A stretch of DNA of 64,000 nt from contig NCHQ01000010.1 of assembly GCA_002281855.1 (NCBI GenBank), positions 1 through 64,000 of the forward strand, in the 5' to 3' direction. A program made the translations under genes and the position numbers. The notes under the pieces are model-generated. The model was not told the DNA's origin, made no database searches, and saw only the letters and a list, made by a program, of their open reading frames with translations. This document shows, piece after piece, positions 53,339-63,118 of this stretch (positions within the stretch are counted from its first letter, which is position 1; the number at the start of each line of letters is the position of its first letter). The DNA is from Rhodospirillales bacterium 24-66-33. Lineage in GTDB: Bacteria > Pseudomonadota > Alphaproteobacteria > Reyranellales > Reyranellaceae.

Positions 53339-54661
53339 GTGTCTGTCGAACTCGTCACGCTGCTGTTTTTCGGGTCGCTGCTGCTGTTCCTGTTCATCGG
53401 AACGCCGCTCGTCTTCACCCTCGGCGGCATCTCCTGCATCTTCCTCTATTTCACCATGGGGTCGGTGGGCTTCTACATCGTGGCGTCCAAGTTCTGGGAC
53501 TCCATGATGAGCTTCACGCTGATCGCGATTCCCATGTACGTGTACATGGCGATGCTGCTGGAGAAATCCGGCGTGGCGCAGGACCTCTACCGCATGATGC
53601 ACGTCTGGTTCGGGGCGATGCGCGGCGGCCTGGCGATCGGCACGGTGGCGATCTGCGCAATCTTCGCAGCGATGAGCGGGATCAGCGGCGCCGCGGTCGT
53701 GACCATGGGCACGATTGCCCTGCCGCGCATGCTGGAGCGCGGCTACGACAAGCGGCTCGCCGTCGGCGCGATCAACTGCGGCGGCGGCTGGGGCATTCTC
53801 ATTCCGCCATCGATCCTGATGGTGCTCTACGCGCTGCTGACCGAAGTCTCCGTGGGCCGGCTGTTCGCTTCCGGGATCGGGCCCGGCATCCTGCTGTTCG
53901 TGCTGGTGACGATCTATATCGGGGTGCGCGCCTGGTTGCAGCCGTCGCTCGCGCCGGCGCTGCCGGTCGAGGAGCGCGGCGACTGGGCGCTGAAGTTCAG
54001 CTCGCTGAAGGCGGTGTTCCTGCCGCTGCTGATCGTGTTCCTGGTGCTCGGCGCGATCTTCGGCGGCTTCGCGACGCCGACCGAAGCCGCGGCGCTCGGC
54101 GTGTTCGGCGCGCTGGTCGCCTCGGCGGTCCATCGCAAGCTGTCGATCCCGGTGCTGACGGATGCCGCGATGCAGACGCTGCGGCTCACGGCGCTGATCA
54201 TGTGGATCCTGTTCGCCGCCCATGCCTTTTCGACCGCCTATACGACCCTGGGCGCGAACGAGCTGATGAACCACCTGATGTCGCTCATTCCGGGCGGCCA
54301 ATGGGGGGCGCTGGCCTTCATGCTCCTCGTGCTGCTGCTGCTCGGCATGGTGCTCGATCCCGTCGGCATCATGCTGATCACGCTGCCGGTGTTCCTGCCC
54401 GTGGTGGAAGCGTACGGCTGGGATCCCATCTGGTTCGGCGTCATCTTCATCATCATGATGGAGATCGGCTACATGACGCCGCCGTTCGGCTTCAACCTGT
54501 TCTATCTGAAGGCCGTGGCGCCGCCGAGCGTGACGATGAGCGACATCTACTGGTCGGTCATCCCCTACGTGCTGGTGACCTTCGTCGGCGTGCTGATCCT
54601 CATCGCCTTCCCCGATATCGCGCTATACTTCCCCAACATGTTCTTCGGCGTATCGAAGTAG
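53339..54661 (+). CDS. dctM: TRAP transporter large permease (DctM)
   Basis: A 440-residue GTG-initiated membrane protein with about 12 helices. Typical DctM segments are LIAIPMYVYMAMLLEKSG, ICAIFAAMSGISGAAVVTMG, GALNCGG-like AINCGGGWGILIPPSILMVL and LDPVGIMLITLPVFLPVVEA. It forms the sodium-coupled translocation channel. Confidence 0.93.
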   Translation: MSVELVTLLFFGSLLLFLFIGTPLVFTLGGISCIFLYFTMGSVGFYIVASKFWDSMMSFTLIAIPMYVYMAMLLEKSGVAQDLYRMMHVWFGAMRGGLAIGTVAICAIFAAMSGISGAAVVTMGTIALPRMLERGYDKRLAVGAINCGGGWGILIPPSILMVLYALLTEVSVGRLFASGIGPGILLFVLVTIYIGVRAWLQPSLAPALPVEERGDWALKFSSLKAVFLPLLIVFLVLGAIFGGFATPTEAAALGVFGALVASAVHRKLSIPVLTDAAMQTLRLTALIMWILFAAHAFSTAYTTLGANELMNHLMSLIPGGQWGALAFMLLVLLLLGMVLDPVGIMLITLPVFLPVVEAYGWDPIWFGVIFIIMMEIGYMTPPFGFNLFYLKAVAPPSVTMSDIYWSVIPYVLVTFVGVLILIAFPDIALYFPNMFFGVSK

Positions 54662-54706
54662 GAGTCCGCGTACCCGCTCTCCGGGGCCCTGGGCAGGGGG
54701 AGTTGC

Positions 54707-56512
54707 ATGGGATTGAAGCGCAAGGTCAGCGTCTTCCTGTTCGCCGTCATGCTGGCGGTGAGCCTGGGCGCGACGGTGGTGGCATCGATCGCCATGTACC
54801 GGCTCGTCTCGGAGAAGCAGGACGCCGAGATTCACCGGCTGGAGGCGAGCCTGTCCGATCGCTTCGCCGTCTTCGAGAGGCTGCTGCGCTCGCAGCACGC
54901 GGAAATCGTCGCGCACATGGAAAAGGTGCTGCCGCAGATCGCGGCGGAGTTCGACCGGACCGGTCGCGCTCCCGGCGAGCTCACCGTCGCCGAGCTCGAT
55001 GCGCTCACCCTGAAGTACGGCGTGCAGCACATCTACTTCGTCGACCGCTCGCACAAGGTCTTTCAGACCAATCTCGCCAGCGACATGAACCTGACCTTTC
55101 CCGAGAGCAGCTTCACGCGCTTTCTCGATACGGTCTATGGCTCGAACAAGGTGATGAGTGACGGCATCGACCTGTCGAGCCTGACCGGCACCCTGCGCAC
55201 CTACAGCTACTTCGGGCCCGCGGGAAAGGACTACATCATCGAGACCTCGACGGAGATCCGCGCCAGCCTCGCCAAGGGAAATTTCGGCTGGATGGGTACC
55301 TACTTCTTCCAGGATCTGTTCGCCGACGCGCTGCGCTCGAATCCCTACCTGAAGGAAGTCGACCTCTTTCTGGTGACGCCGGCGGGCGCCTGGTCGCTGC
55401 TGCATATCGGCCAGAAGCTCGACCCGGCGCTGGTCGAGCGCCTGATGAAGGAGCGTCGCGAGGAAGTCCCGGCCGGCGACGGCCGCTATCTCACCGTCTA
55501 CAGCGGCGAGGAGACCGCGGCCGGCACCCAGGCCGGTCATCCGGTCTCTTCCAAGTTCGTCATCCGCAAGATCACCTACGACACGGGCCTCGCCCGGCAG
55601 GCCGTCCTGCAGGTGCTGCTGAGTTCGATCGTCGTGCTCGCGGTCATGCTGCCGCTGGTGTTCTGGATCGCCTCGCGCCTGTTGCAGAGGCAGCTTCTCG
55701 ATCCCCTGTTCAGCCTGCGCGGCGAGGCCGGCGCCATCGCGGCCGGCGATCTCGATCAGGCCATCGCCAACACCGGCCGCATCGACGAGATCGGCCAGCT
55801 CGCCAGCAGTTTCGCCTCGATGCGCGATGCGGTGCGACGCACGATCCTCGACCTCAAGCATACCAACGTGTCGATCGAGCGCTTCGTGCCACAGGCCTTC
55901 CTGTCGATCGTCGGCAAGCCGTCGGTCGCCGATGTCGAGCTGGGCGACAACCGGCGGCGCACCATGAGCATCCTGTTCTCCGACATTCGCGGCTTCACGA
56001 CATTGTCGGAACAGATGAGTCCGGACGAGACCTTCGCGTTCATCAACACCTATCTCGAACGCATGGGGCCGGTGATCCGCGACCACCATGGCTTCATCGA
56101 CAAGTATATCGGTGACGCCATCATGGCGCTGTTCGCCAATGCAGACGACGCGCTGCGGGCCGGGCTCGCCATGCTGGCCGCGCTCGACGGCTTCAATGAC
56201 GATCGGCGCGCGGCCGGCCTCGCGCCGATCGAGATCGGCATTGGCATCAATACCGGCTCACTGATGCTGGGCACGATCGGCGAGAAACATCGCATGGACG
56301 GGACCGTCATATCCGATGCCGTGAACCTGGCGGCGCGGATCGAGAGCCTGACCAAGGACTATGCCGCGCCGATGCTGATTTCGGAATTCACCTACCGCGA
56401 ACTCTCCCAGCCGGAGGCCAGCGCGATCCGTCCGGTCGATGTCGTGGTCGTGAAGGGCAAGACCCGGCCCGTCGCCATCTATGCCGTGAGCCCGCCCCCG
56501 GCCCAGGGCTGA
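54707..56512 (+). CDS. membrane adenylate/guanylate cyclase (class III) with HAMP domain
   Basis: A 601-residue protein. An N-terminal helix (VFLFAVMLAVSLGATVVASI) and a periplasmic sensor of about 270 residues precede a second helix (VLLSSIVVLAVMLPLVFWIA). A HAMP region follows, and a class III cyclase domain (about 415-590) has metal aspartates in ILFSDIRGFTTLSE and KYIGDAIMALFA, plus GIGINTGSLMLGTIGE. It makes cAMP or cGMP in response to an external signal. Starts 45 bp after dctM in the same direction, so likely co-transcribed. Confidence 0.88.
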   Translation: MGLKRKVSVFLFAVMLAVSLGATVVASIAMYRLVSEKQDAEIHRLEASLSDRFAVFERLLRSQHAEIVAHMEKVLPQIAAEFDRTGRAPGELTVAELDALTLKYGVQHIYFVDRSHKVFQTNLASDMNLTFPESSFTRFLDTVYGSNKVMSDGIDLSSLTGTLRTYSYFGPAGKDYIIETSTEIRASLAKGNFGWMGTYFFQDLFADALRSNPYLKEVDLFLVTPAGAWSLLHIGQKLDPALVERLMKERREEVPAGDGRYLTVYSGEETAAGTQAGHPVSSKFVIRKITYDTGLARQAVLQVLLSSIVVLAVMLPLVFWIASRLLQRQLLDPLFSLRGEAGAIAAGDLDQAIANTGRIDEIGQLASSFASMRDAVRRTILDLKHTNVSIERFVPQAFLSIVGKPSVADVELGDNRRRTMSILFSDIRGFTTLSEQMSPDETFAFINTYLERMGPVIRDHHGFIDKYIGDAIMALFANADDALRAGLAMLAALDGFNDDRRAAGLAPIEIGIGINTGSLMLGTIGEKHRMDGTVISDAVNLAARIESLTKDYAAPMLISEFTYRELSQPEASAIRPVDVVVVKGKTRPVAIYAVSPPPAQG

Positions 56513-56572
56513 GGCCGGCCGGCAACCGGCGGGCGTCCAAATCGTTCTGCGGCTTCAGGAGGGACTGGAACG

Positions 56573-57220
56573 GTGGCGCGGAAGCTCAAGGCCTTCACGA
56601 CCTCGGCGGGCTTCTTCGATCTCGCGGTGTCGGCGCCGTCGATGAAGGCGGCGCTCGAGGCCTGGGGCGCCGGCGCCAATCTGTTCCACCAGGGTTTTGC
56701 GCGGCAGACCGGTGATCCGGTCATCGTGAAGGCCACGATGGCGCGGCCCGGAATCGTGCTGCGGCGGCCGGTCGGCACCGACCAGCCGTTCCAGGAGGAG
56801 GCCGAAGCGTCGGAAGCGCCATTTGAGGACGCGGTGGCGAAGAGGCCCGAAGTCCTGAAACCCAAAGCCGCGCAGCCGAAGCGCGAGCCCGCGGCGCAGA
56901 GGCCGCCGAGCCGCAAGGAAGAACGCGCGGCCGCGCGCGCCTTCGAGAAGGAGCGCGAGCGGCGGGAACGGCAGGAGCGGCAGGAGGCCGCCGCCCGCCG
57001 CAAGGACGCGGCGCGGCGGGATCGCGCCCTTGCGGCCGCGACGGCCTCGCTCGAAAAGGCCGAGGCGTGCCACGCGGCCCTCGTCGCGGAGATCGATAAG
57101 GCGCGCGCGGCGCTGGACGCGAAGGCCGATCGCGAAGCCGCGCGGTGGCGGCGCGAGCGGGTGCGGCTGGAAGAGGCCCTGCGCGCGGCGCGGGTGGCGC
57201 GTCACCTGCGGGCGGTCTGA
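56573..57220 (+). CDS. hypothetical protein with long charged coiled coil
   Basis: A 215-residue GTG-started protein (ribosome-binding site AGGAGGGA). The N-terminal 70 residues look folded (LKAFTTSAGFFDLAVSAPSM, HQGFARQTGDPVIVKATMAR). The rest is Lys/Glu/Arg-rich heptads (EKERERRERQERQEAAARRK). Similar cell-envelope or polymer-associated proteins are known, but I cannot assign a family. Confidence 0.55.
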   Translation: MARKLKAFTTSAGFFDLAVSAPSMKAALEAWGAGANLFHQGFARQTGDPVIVKATMARPGIVLRRPVGTDQPFQEEAEASEAPFEDAVAKRPEVLKPKAAQPKREPAAQRPPSRKEERAAARAFEKERERRERQERQEAAARRKDAARRDRALAAATASLEKAEACHAALVAEIDKARAALDAKADREAARWRRERVRLEEALRAARVARHLRAV

Positions 57221-57347
57221 TTCGGCTGCAACCTTATCTTGCGGCCCCGCGTTTTCCCGGTCGGCTCAAAAAGGGGGAAAGGATGCGCGGGCCCATACCA
57301 TGCACATCATCAACTCTATCCGCAGATCGTTCCGCGGGGGGCACTCT

Positions 57348-57851
57348 ATGAGCGGCGCCCGCGGCCGGCGGCTCGACTGGTCGGCCTTCTTCCAGGTCGT
57401 GCCGGAGCCGCACGGCGTCCGCATCCGTCTCGCGACGGCCGACGCCTCGTCACCGGCGGCAGTGACGGCGGAGAAACGCGTGCTCCGCCTCATCCGTGCG
57501 AAGCTGGACTCCGAGCGGTTCGCCCTGCGACGCTCCTTCGCGACCGGGCCCACGATCATCGACTGCGTGTTCGAGTCTTCTGCGGTGGCGGACGCGCTCG
57601 CGCAGGAGATCGGCGCCGAGCCGATGGAGGAGGTACCGGGCTGGGCGAGCGCGCGCAGACTGGTCGCCGACGAGCGGGCGTTGCGGCAACTGCTGAAGCA
57701 GGGGGCCGCCGCCCCGCGCGAGCCCGCGCGCCCGAACGAGGGGGGCGCGACGCGACAGGACGCGGCCGTCGAGGCGAAGTCGCGGCTGCAGCGCATGTCG
57801 CTGGAAGAGCAGGCCGCGGTGCTCTTCAAGTCGATGACGCGCGTGTCATGA
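57348..57851 (+). CDS. hypothetical protein
   Basis: A 167-residue protein. Residues 10-90 look alpha/beta (LDWSAFFQVVPEPHGVRIRL, ATGPTIIDCVFESSAVADAL). The C-terminal third is charged and disordered-like, ending LQRMSLEEQAAVLFKSMTRV. No signal peptide. An in-frame ATG at about 57300 could extend it by 16 residues. Confidence 0.5.
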   Translation: MSGARGRRLDWSAFFQVVPEPHGVRIRLATADASSPAAVTAEKRVLRLIRAKLDSERFALRRSFATGPTIIDCVFESSAVADALAQEIGAEPMEEVPGWASARRLVADERALRQLLKQGAAAPREPARPNEGGATRQDAAVEAKSRLQRMSLEEQAAVLFKSMTRVS

Positions 57852-57926
57852 CGTCCATCGCCGGCGCCATGCAACGTCGGGGCGCCTGAGCCATTACGCC
57901 GCCACAAGCCAGGATGGAGGCGTCAG

Positions 57927-58517
57927 ATGAACATCGAACAGCGCAACGAACTGCTGCAGCAAATGCTGGAAACCGAGTTGGGCGGGGTCAAGGTCTATGA
58001 AACGGCCCTGACCTGCGTGCTCAACGACGAGCTGAAGGAGGAGTGGGAGAAGTACCTCGAACAGACGACGCGGCACGTCGAAATCGTGACGACGCTGATG
58101 TCGGACCTGGATGTCCCGCCGGCGGAGACTCCCGGCCGCGAGGTCGTGCGGCACATCGGCGGCTCGCTCGTCGCCGCGATGAAGCTCGCCAAGGGCACGG
58201 CGCCGCCGGAAGCGGCGGAGATCGTGGCCTGCGAGTGCGTCGTCCACGCCGAAACCAAGGACCATTCGAACTGGGAACTGCTCACCCTCTATGCCGAGGC
58301 GGCGCGCGGCGCCGAGAAGAAGGCGATCCAGGCGGCGCTCGAGGAGGTCGAGGACGAGGAGGACGAGCACCTCTACCATTCGAAGGGATGGTGCCGCGAA
58401 CTGGCGATCGCCTCGCTCGGCATGAAGGCGGTGCTGCCGCCGCCGGAAGAGCAGAAGGACGTGAAGACCGCCATCGGCGCCTCGCGCGCCGAAATGGCGC
58501 GCAAGGAATTGCTGTAG
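57927..58517 (+). CDS. ferritin-like diiron protein
   Basis: A 196-residue helical protein with ferritin-like motifs: ETELGGVKVYETALTCVLND on one helix, EQTTRHVEIVTTLM on the next, and CVVHAETKDHSNWELLTLYA and EVEDEEDEHLYHS later. The E...ExxH pairs suit a diiron four-helix bundle. Function may be iron storage, peroxide detoxification or oxidation. A strong terminator follows the gene. Confidence 0.75.
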   Translation: MNIEQRNELLQQMLETELGGVKVYETALTCVLNDELKEEWEKYLEQTTRHVEIVTTLMSDLDVPPAETPGREVVRHIGGSLVAAMKLAKGTAPPEAAEIVACECVVHAETKDHSNWELLTLYAEAARGAEKKAIQAALEEVEDEEDEHLYHSKGWCRELAIASLGMKAVLPPPEEQKDVKTAIGASRAEMARKELL

Positions 58518-58544
58518 GCAAGGAACTGCGCGGAGAATCTCCCG

Positions 58545-58576
58545 AAGCCCCGCCCGTCGAACGGCGGGGCTTTTTT
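58545..58576 (+). terminator. Rho-independent terminator
   Basis: AAGCCCCGCC (58545-58554) pairs with GGCGGGGCTT (58563-58572) around an 8-base loop, directly followed by a T run (to 58576). It lies 28 bp after the ferritin-like gene's stop. The following 58577-58845 contains no recognisable gene. Confidence 0.9.
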
Positions 58577-58845
58577 ATCGCGGCGGACTGTTGGAATCGC
58601 TCGGCGGGCGGCGATAGGCCCGTTCGCCGCGAGCATCAGGACCACAATCGCGATCGATCGGGTGAGCCTTGCGGCGACAATCCTCTTGATCGGAGGAGAA
58701 CGCAGCGTCGGCGATGGGCGTTGCGTGCCGCGGGAGTGCGATGGACGCCGTGAAGCTGAGCGGGATGGTCGAGGTGAGAAGAGTGTGTCCGTCATGATCG
58801 CGCCGCCGGTCGTATGCCGGCGGCGCGATGTGCTTCGGTGGCGGA

Positions 58846-59136
58846 TCAGCCTTTCTTGGCTGCCGCCCGCTTGATTCTATAGTTCTGCAGGTATTCGCGC
58901 GCCTGCAGCTTGCGCACTTGCAGCTCCAGCAGCTCGACTTCCTCGCGTAGCGCGGCAACGTCAGTATCAGGCTTCTTCGCAGGCTGATCGGCCATCTTCA
59001 TCTCCACTTGATGCTTTTCAACGGGCTCGAAAGATTTTTCGCCGGACGCCGGTTGGGACGAAATCTTGGCGGGGGCATTGTCGGCAGACTTCCGCTTGAA
59101 CAGTCGTCCGACCGGGAAACGTCGGGGCTTCTTCAT
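58846..59136 (-). CDS. small basic coiled-coil protein
   Basis: A 96-residue protein. The N-terminus is Lys/Arg-rich (MKKPRRFPVGRLFKRKSADN) and the C-terminus has heptads (VAALREEVELLELQVRKLQA). Its start overlaps the upstream gene by four bases (ATGA), so both are co-translated. Function unknown. Confidence 0.55.
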   Translation of the reverse strand: MKKPRRFPVGRLFKRKSADNAPAKISSQPASGEKSFEPVEKHQVEMKMADQPAKKPDTDVAALREEVELLELQVRKLQAREYLQNYRIKRAAAKKG

Positions 59137-59483
59137 TTCATTTCCGCGACGCGCAGCTCTTCGGCACGAGCACAGGCTTCCGCTGCGCCCTTGTATTGCT
59201 TGAGATCGAGATAGGCCCGCGCCAGGAATTCATAGTGCGCTGGCTTCCTGTAGTCGCCCTTGGCGACAATCCTCAGCAGGTGGCGGGCCGCCGAACGCTG
59301 CTGGACCGCGACGAGAGCCCGAACCGCGAGGCAGGTCGCCTCGAGCCGAACCGCGCGGTCGGTCTTCATGCTCGCGATCTGTTCATAGGTTCGCGTCGTC
59401 TCGTCCCAATCTCCGCGAGCAAAAGACTGACGGAGCTCTCCGATCAGTTGCTTGCCGAGTTCGACCTGTTCATCCTTGCTCAC
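59133..59483 (-). CDS. TPR-like helical hypothetical protein
   Basis: A 116-residue helical protein. Later segments (RSAARHLLRIVAKGDYRKPA, HYEFLARAYLDLKQYKGAAE then ACARAEEL) have the A-x-L-Y/K-G spacing of tetratricopeptide repeats, suggesting a protein-protein adaptor. It leads a two-gene operon. The intergenic region 59484-59867 shows no gene or RNA that I can identify. Confidence 0.55.
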   Translation of the reverse strand: MSKDEQVELGKQLIGELRQSFARGDWDETTRTYEQIASMKTDRAVRLEATCLAVRALVAVQQRSAARHLLRIVAKGDYRKPAHYEFLARAYLDLKQYKGAAEACARAEELRVAEMK

Positions 59484-59867
59484 CGTATACCCCCAATTCG
59501 ATAACAGTCTTATGAAGCTGCACCAGGTGCAGCAACGGGCAATCCTTCCGACAGGTCCCTGCCATCGATCGGCCGCATCTCGCGGGCCCGAACGGGTGTC
59601 GCCATCGCGCGATGCCTCGGATGTGGTCTAGCGCAATTCATGCCAGCCTGACTACTTAAAGACTTAGGAAGACCTTTGGATCATTCCCAATATGGTGCAG
59701 TTTACTCGAGAGAGCCCGGCGCTCGATGGTGCCCTTCAGTGCAAGTGTATCCGTAGTTTCTGCACTCATGTCCTGTCTTCGAGATGCGCAGGATTCACTC
59801 GGTCCCTTCCAGCACCGCCGGAGACCATATTGATCACCGATTGCCCAATCCTTGCGCACAGCGGCCT

Positions 59868-60257
59868 TCAGTCTTTCTCGAAATCGTCGAGCCTGAGTTC
59901 GATCGTCTGACCGTGCGGGGTGCGATCCGCTGCGTGGTCCCACGCCCGATAGTAGCGGTCGAGGGTCTCGGACGAGGCGATCCCCTTGCGCGCGACCAGC
60001 CGTTCGAGCGTTGCCAGCCAGTGACGGTAATAAGTCGGCCCGACGTCGGGATCGCCTTGTTCGAGGGCGGCCTTTATCTGGAGGCCGAGTTCGTCGGCCC
60101 ATTCGTTCCAGGTGAAGACGCCGCGCTGTTGGAGGCTGAGGGCCATGGCGAAAGCCTGCGCCTGCCACGGCTCCGCGAACACCGGCGCCTCGCCTTCGCA
60201 GGGGATACCGGGCACCGTCTCCAGGATCGCGCGGACCGACGCAGAGTCCGGCGTCAT
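59868..60257 (-). CDS. nitrile hydratase accessory (activator-like) protein
   Basis: A 129-residue protein with the family pattern EAPVFAEPWQAQAFAMALSL, QQRGVFTWNEWADELGLQ, and TYYRHWLATLERLVARKGIA. Such P14K/activator proteins help insert cobalt into the alpha subunit. Its ATG overlaps the beta-subunit stop by 4 bp, giving operon order alpha, beta, activator. Confidence 0.88.
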   Translation of the reverse strand: MTPDSASVRAILETVPGIPCEGEAPVFAEPWQAQAFAMALSLQQRGVFTWNEWADELGLQIKAALEQGDPDVGPTYYRHWLATLERLVARKGIASSETLDRYYRAWDHAADRTPHGQTIELRLDDFEKD

Positions 60258-60916
60258 CGCGCCGGCTCCAGGTAAGGCTCGAACGCCTCTATGGAAACCG
60301 TGGCGCCGTCTTCCGCATCGGGGCCCCACAGTTCGCGGCTGTCGAACACCACCGTGTAGAGCCATTCGCCGCGCACGACGCCGGACTCGACCACCGCATC
60401 GGGAAAGGTGTGGCAGCCCTGGATGCGCTCGATCGTGCCGAGGCGGCCGCGCGCGAAGCGCGGCAGGCGTGTGTGGGAGCGGGGATGGATGTTGCGCGCG
60501 CGCACCTTCTGTCCGACCTCGAACAGGGCGGGTGCGGGGGGCGGTTGGTCGTGATTGGGCCGGCTCACGGCGACGCCGGCCTGCGGCCCCGACAGCGGCA
60601 TGCGCTTCAGCGGCCGGCCCGGTTCGTTCGAATGGCCGCTCGCCAGCTCGGCTTCCGACACGAGCCCTCGGTCGAGGCAGAGCCGTTCGAGCCGCAGGAA
60701 CCATTTCCTGTAGTAGGACGAGGAGAGATAGACCGCGGGCGGCAGCGTCTCGATCCAGTAGCGGCCAACATCGATGTTCCATTCGCCGGCCGAGCCCATG
60801 ACCCGGTTGAGCGCGAAGGAGCGGGCCTGCCAGTCGGCGTGAAAGGGCACCTCGTGCAGGTCGGGCGCGACCTTGCCGAAGCCGTCCATGCCGCCCATGT
60901 CGTGCACGCCGTTCAT
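60254..60916 (-). CDS. nthB: nitrile hydratase beta subunit
   Basis: A 220-residue subunit beginning MNGVHDMGGMDGFGKVAPDL, the signature start of beta subunits. It includes HADWQARSFALNRVMGSAGE, VYLSSSYYRKWFLRLERLCL and the C-terminal barrel VGQKVRARNIHPRSHTRLPR with LYTVVFDSRELWG. It forms a heterodimer with alpha to hydrate nitriles to amides. Start and stop overlap neighbours by 4 bp. Confidence 0.95.
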   Translation of the reverse strand: MNGVHDMGGMDGFGKVAPDLHEVPFHADWQARSFALNRVMGSAGEWNIDVGRYWIETLPPAVYLSSSYYRKWFLRLERLCLDRGLVSEAELASGHSNEPGRPLKRMPLSGPQAGVAVSRPNHDQPPPAPALFEVGQKVRARNIHPRSHTRLPRFARGRLGTIERIQGCHTFPDAVVESGVVRGEWLYTVVFDSRELWGPDAEDGATVSIEAFEPYLEPAR

Positions 60917-61566
60917 GCCGCGACCTCGTTCGCTGCCTTCGGGAAGCCGGTGCCGATCATCGAGTCGCGGGTGACGAGAGAGGCGAGCTTCTCCTCGGAC
61001 CATCCCTCGGTCGCCGCGGGCCGCATCGGCAGGACGATGAACCGCGTTTCCGCCGTCGAGTCCCACACGCGTACCTTCGTCTCGTCGGGTAGCGTCACGC
61101 CGAAATCGGCCAGCACCTTGCGCGGCTCCTTGACCGTTCGCGCGCGGTAGGGCGTGGATTTGTACCAGGCCGGCGGCAGGCCCAGCAGGTCCCACGGGTA
61201 GCAGGAGCAGAGGGTGCAGACGATCATGTTGTGCGTTGCGGGCGTGTTCTCGACGGCGATCAGGTGGTCGCCGACCTTCTGCTGCAGGCCGAGCCGGGCG
61301 ATCGCCTTGCTGGCATCGGCGATCAGGGCCGTCTTGAAGTCCGCGTCGACCCAGGCCCGAGCCACGACCTGCGCGCCGATATGCGGCCCGATCTTCGTCT
61401 CGTAGGTCTCGATGATCGAATCGAGCGCGGCCGGATCGACATAGCCCTTTTCGGTCAGGATGGTTTCGAGGGCGCGGACGCGAAGCTGCATCTCCGAAAG
61501 CTCGGATCCGTGCTCGTGGTCATGATGATCCTCGTGCCCGTGCTCATGGTCGTGACTGCCCGACAT
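60913..61566 (-). CDS. nthA: cobalt-type nitrile hydratase alpha subunit
   Basis: A 217-residue catalytic subunit. The metal-binding motif is V-C117-T-L-C120-S-C122 (VCTLCSCYPWDLLGLPPAWY). The threonine in CTLCSC marks the cobalt type; iron-type enzymes have serine. The cysteines are oxidised to sulfinic and sulfenic acids in the active enzyme. The N-terminus (residues 5-20) is exceptionally His/Asp/Glu-rich (HDHEHGHEDHHDHEHG) and may bind metal ions. First gene of the alpha-beta-activator operon; no amidase gene is nearby. Confidence 0.95.
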   Translation of the reverse strand: MSGSHDHEHGHEDHHDHEHGSELSEMQLRVRALETILTEKGYVDPAALDSIIETYETKIGPHIGAQVVARAWVDADFKTALIADASKAIARLGLQQKVGDHLIAVENTPATHNMIVCTLCSCYPWDLLGLPPAWYKSTPYRARTVKEPRKVLADFGVTLPDETKVRVWDSTAETRFIVLPMRPAATEGWSEEKLASLVTRDSMIGTGFPKAANEVAA

Positions 61567-61639
61567 CGCGCCTCCTCGCTCCGAGGCGCGCAGGGTACTT
61601 CATACCGCAGCGTCGTTACAGACTGTCCGGTCGCCGCAG

Positions 61640-63118
61640 TCAGTGCGGCACGACCCCGAGTTCGACGCCGGTCTTGTCGTGCAGGGCGAAACGGTCGACG
61701 AGGTCGGCACTGGCCTCGTTGTAGCCGATGACCTTCACCTCCGAGCCGTCGCGGCGCAGGCGGGCAACGATCTTGTCGAGCGCACCGACCCCGGAAATGT
61801 CCCAGAAATGCGCCACCGAGACGTCGATGGTCACGGCGCGCCCCTGCTCTGGCAAAAAGGCACGGGTGAAGCGGTCGACCGAGGCGAAGAATATCTCGCC
61901 GCTGATGCGATAGGTGACCGTGCCGCCGCTCTCGCTGCGTTCGACTGCGAACATGCGGCGGACCTTGCCCGCGAAGAAGATGCCGGAGAGCAGCACGCCC
62001 GCCAGCACGCCCTGCGCCAGGTCGTGGGTAAAGACGACGACACAGACGGTCACGATCATCACCACGCTCGAGGTCGGCGGATGGCGGCGCAGGTTCGGGA
62101 TCGAGTTCCAGCTGAAGGTGCCGATCGACACCATGATCATGACCGCGACCAGCGCCGGCATCGGGATGCGCCCGACCAGCGGCCCCAGCACCGCGAGCAG
62201 GAACAGCAGTGCGGCGCCTGCGACGAAAGTCGAAAGGCGCGTGCGCCCGCCCGAGGTCACGTTGATCACCGACTGGCCGATCATCGCGCAGCCACCCATG
62301 CCGCCCACGAGGGCCGCGGCGATGTTGGCGCCGCCCTGGCCCAGGCATTCGCGGCGCTTGTCGCTGTCGGTATCGGTCATGTCGTCGACGATCTGCGCCG
62401 TCAGCATCGATTCGAGCAGGCCGACGGCCGCCATGGTCGCCGAGTAGGGCAGGATGATCTGCAGCGTCTCCCAGGTGAACGGCACCTGCGGCAGGGCGAG
62501 GCTCGGCAGCGCCTCCGGCAGCTTGCCCATGTCGCCCACCGTATGAACCGGCAGGTCGAAGCCGATGCTGACCGCCGCAAGCACGACGATGGCCACGAGC
62601 GGCGAGGGGACGAGGGTGGTGAGGCGCGGCAGCAGGTAGATGATGGCGAGGCCGGCGGCGATCATCGCATAGGTGTGCCACGACACGCCGACCAACTGCG
62701 GGATCTGCGCCATGAAGATCAGGATGGCGAGCGCATTGACGAAGCCGGTGATCACCGAGCGCGAGACGAACTGCATCAGGAGGTCGAGGCGCAAAAAACC
62801 CGCCGCGATCTGGATCAGGCCCATCAGGATGGTGGCGGCGAACAGGTATTCGACACCGTGGTCGCGCACCAGCGGCGTCACGAGCACAGCGACCGCGGCG
62901 GTGGCCGCGGAGATCATGCCCGGCCGTCCGCCCAGCAGGGAGATGACGATGGCGATTGCCACCGAGGCCCACAGGCCGACCCTCGGATCGACGCCGGCGA
63001 TGATCGAGAAGCCGATGGCTTCCGGGATGAGGGCGAGGGCCACGACCAGGCCCGCGAGGAAATCGCGGCGCGCCTGGCCGAGGCTCCCGAACCATTGAGA
63101 CTTGAAGCTGGTGAACAT
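61640..63118 (-). CDS. SulP-family anion transporter with STAS domain
   Basis: A 492-residue protein. The SulP membrane domain has [60 protein letters not shown] and [20 protein letters not shown]. The C-terminal STAS domain is [20 protein letters not shown] plus [20 protein letters not shown]. SulP proteins carry sulfate, bicarbonate or other anions. It lies upstream of the nitrile hydratase operon in the same direction (73 bp gap). The start is ATG at 63118; a GTG at 63139 is also possible. Confidence 0.88.
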   Translation of the reverse strand: MFTSFKSQWFGSLGQARRDFLAGLVVALALIPEAIGFSIIAGVDPRVGLWASVAIAIVISLLGGRPGMISAATAAVAVLVTPLVRDHGVEYLFAATILMGLIQIAAGFLRLDLLMQFVSRSVITGFVNALAILIFMAQIPQLVGVSWHTYAMIAAGLAIIYLLPRLTTLVPSPLVAIVVLAAVSIGFDLPVHTVGDMGKLPEALPSLALPQVPFTWETLQIILPYSATMAAVGLLESMLTAQIVDDMTDTDSDKRRECLGQGGANIAAALVGGMGGCAMIGQSVINVTSGGRTRLSTFVAGAALLFLLAVLGPLVGRIPMPALVAVMIMVSIGTFSWNSIPNLRRHPPTSSVVMIVTVCVVVFTHDLAQGVLAGVLLSGIFFAGKVRRMFAVERSESGGTVTYRISGEIFFASVDRFTRAFLPEQGRAVTIDVSVAHFWDISGVGALDKIVARLRRDGSEVKVIGYNEASADLVDRFALHDKTGVELGVVPH

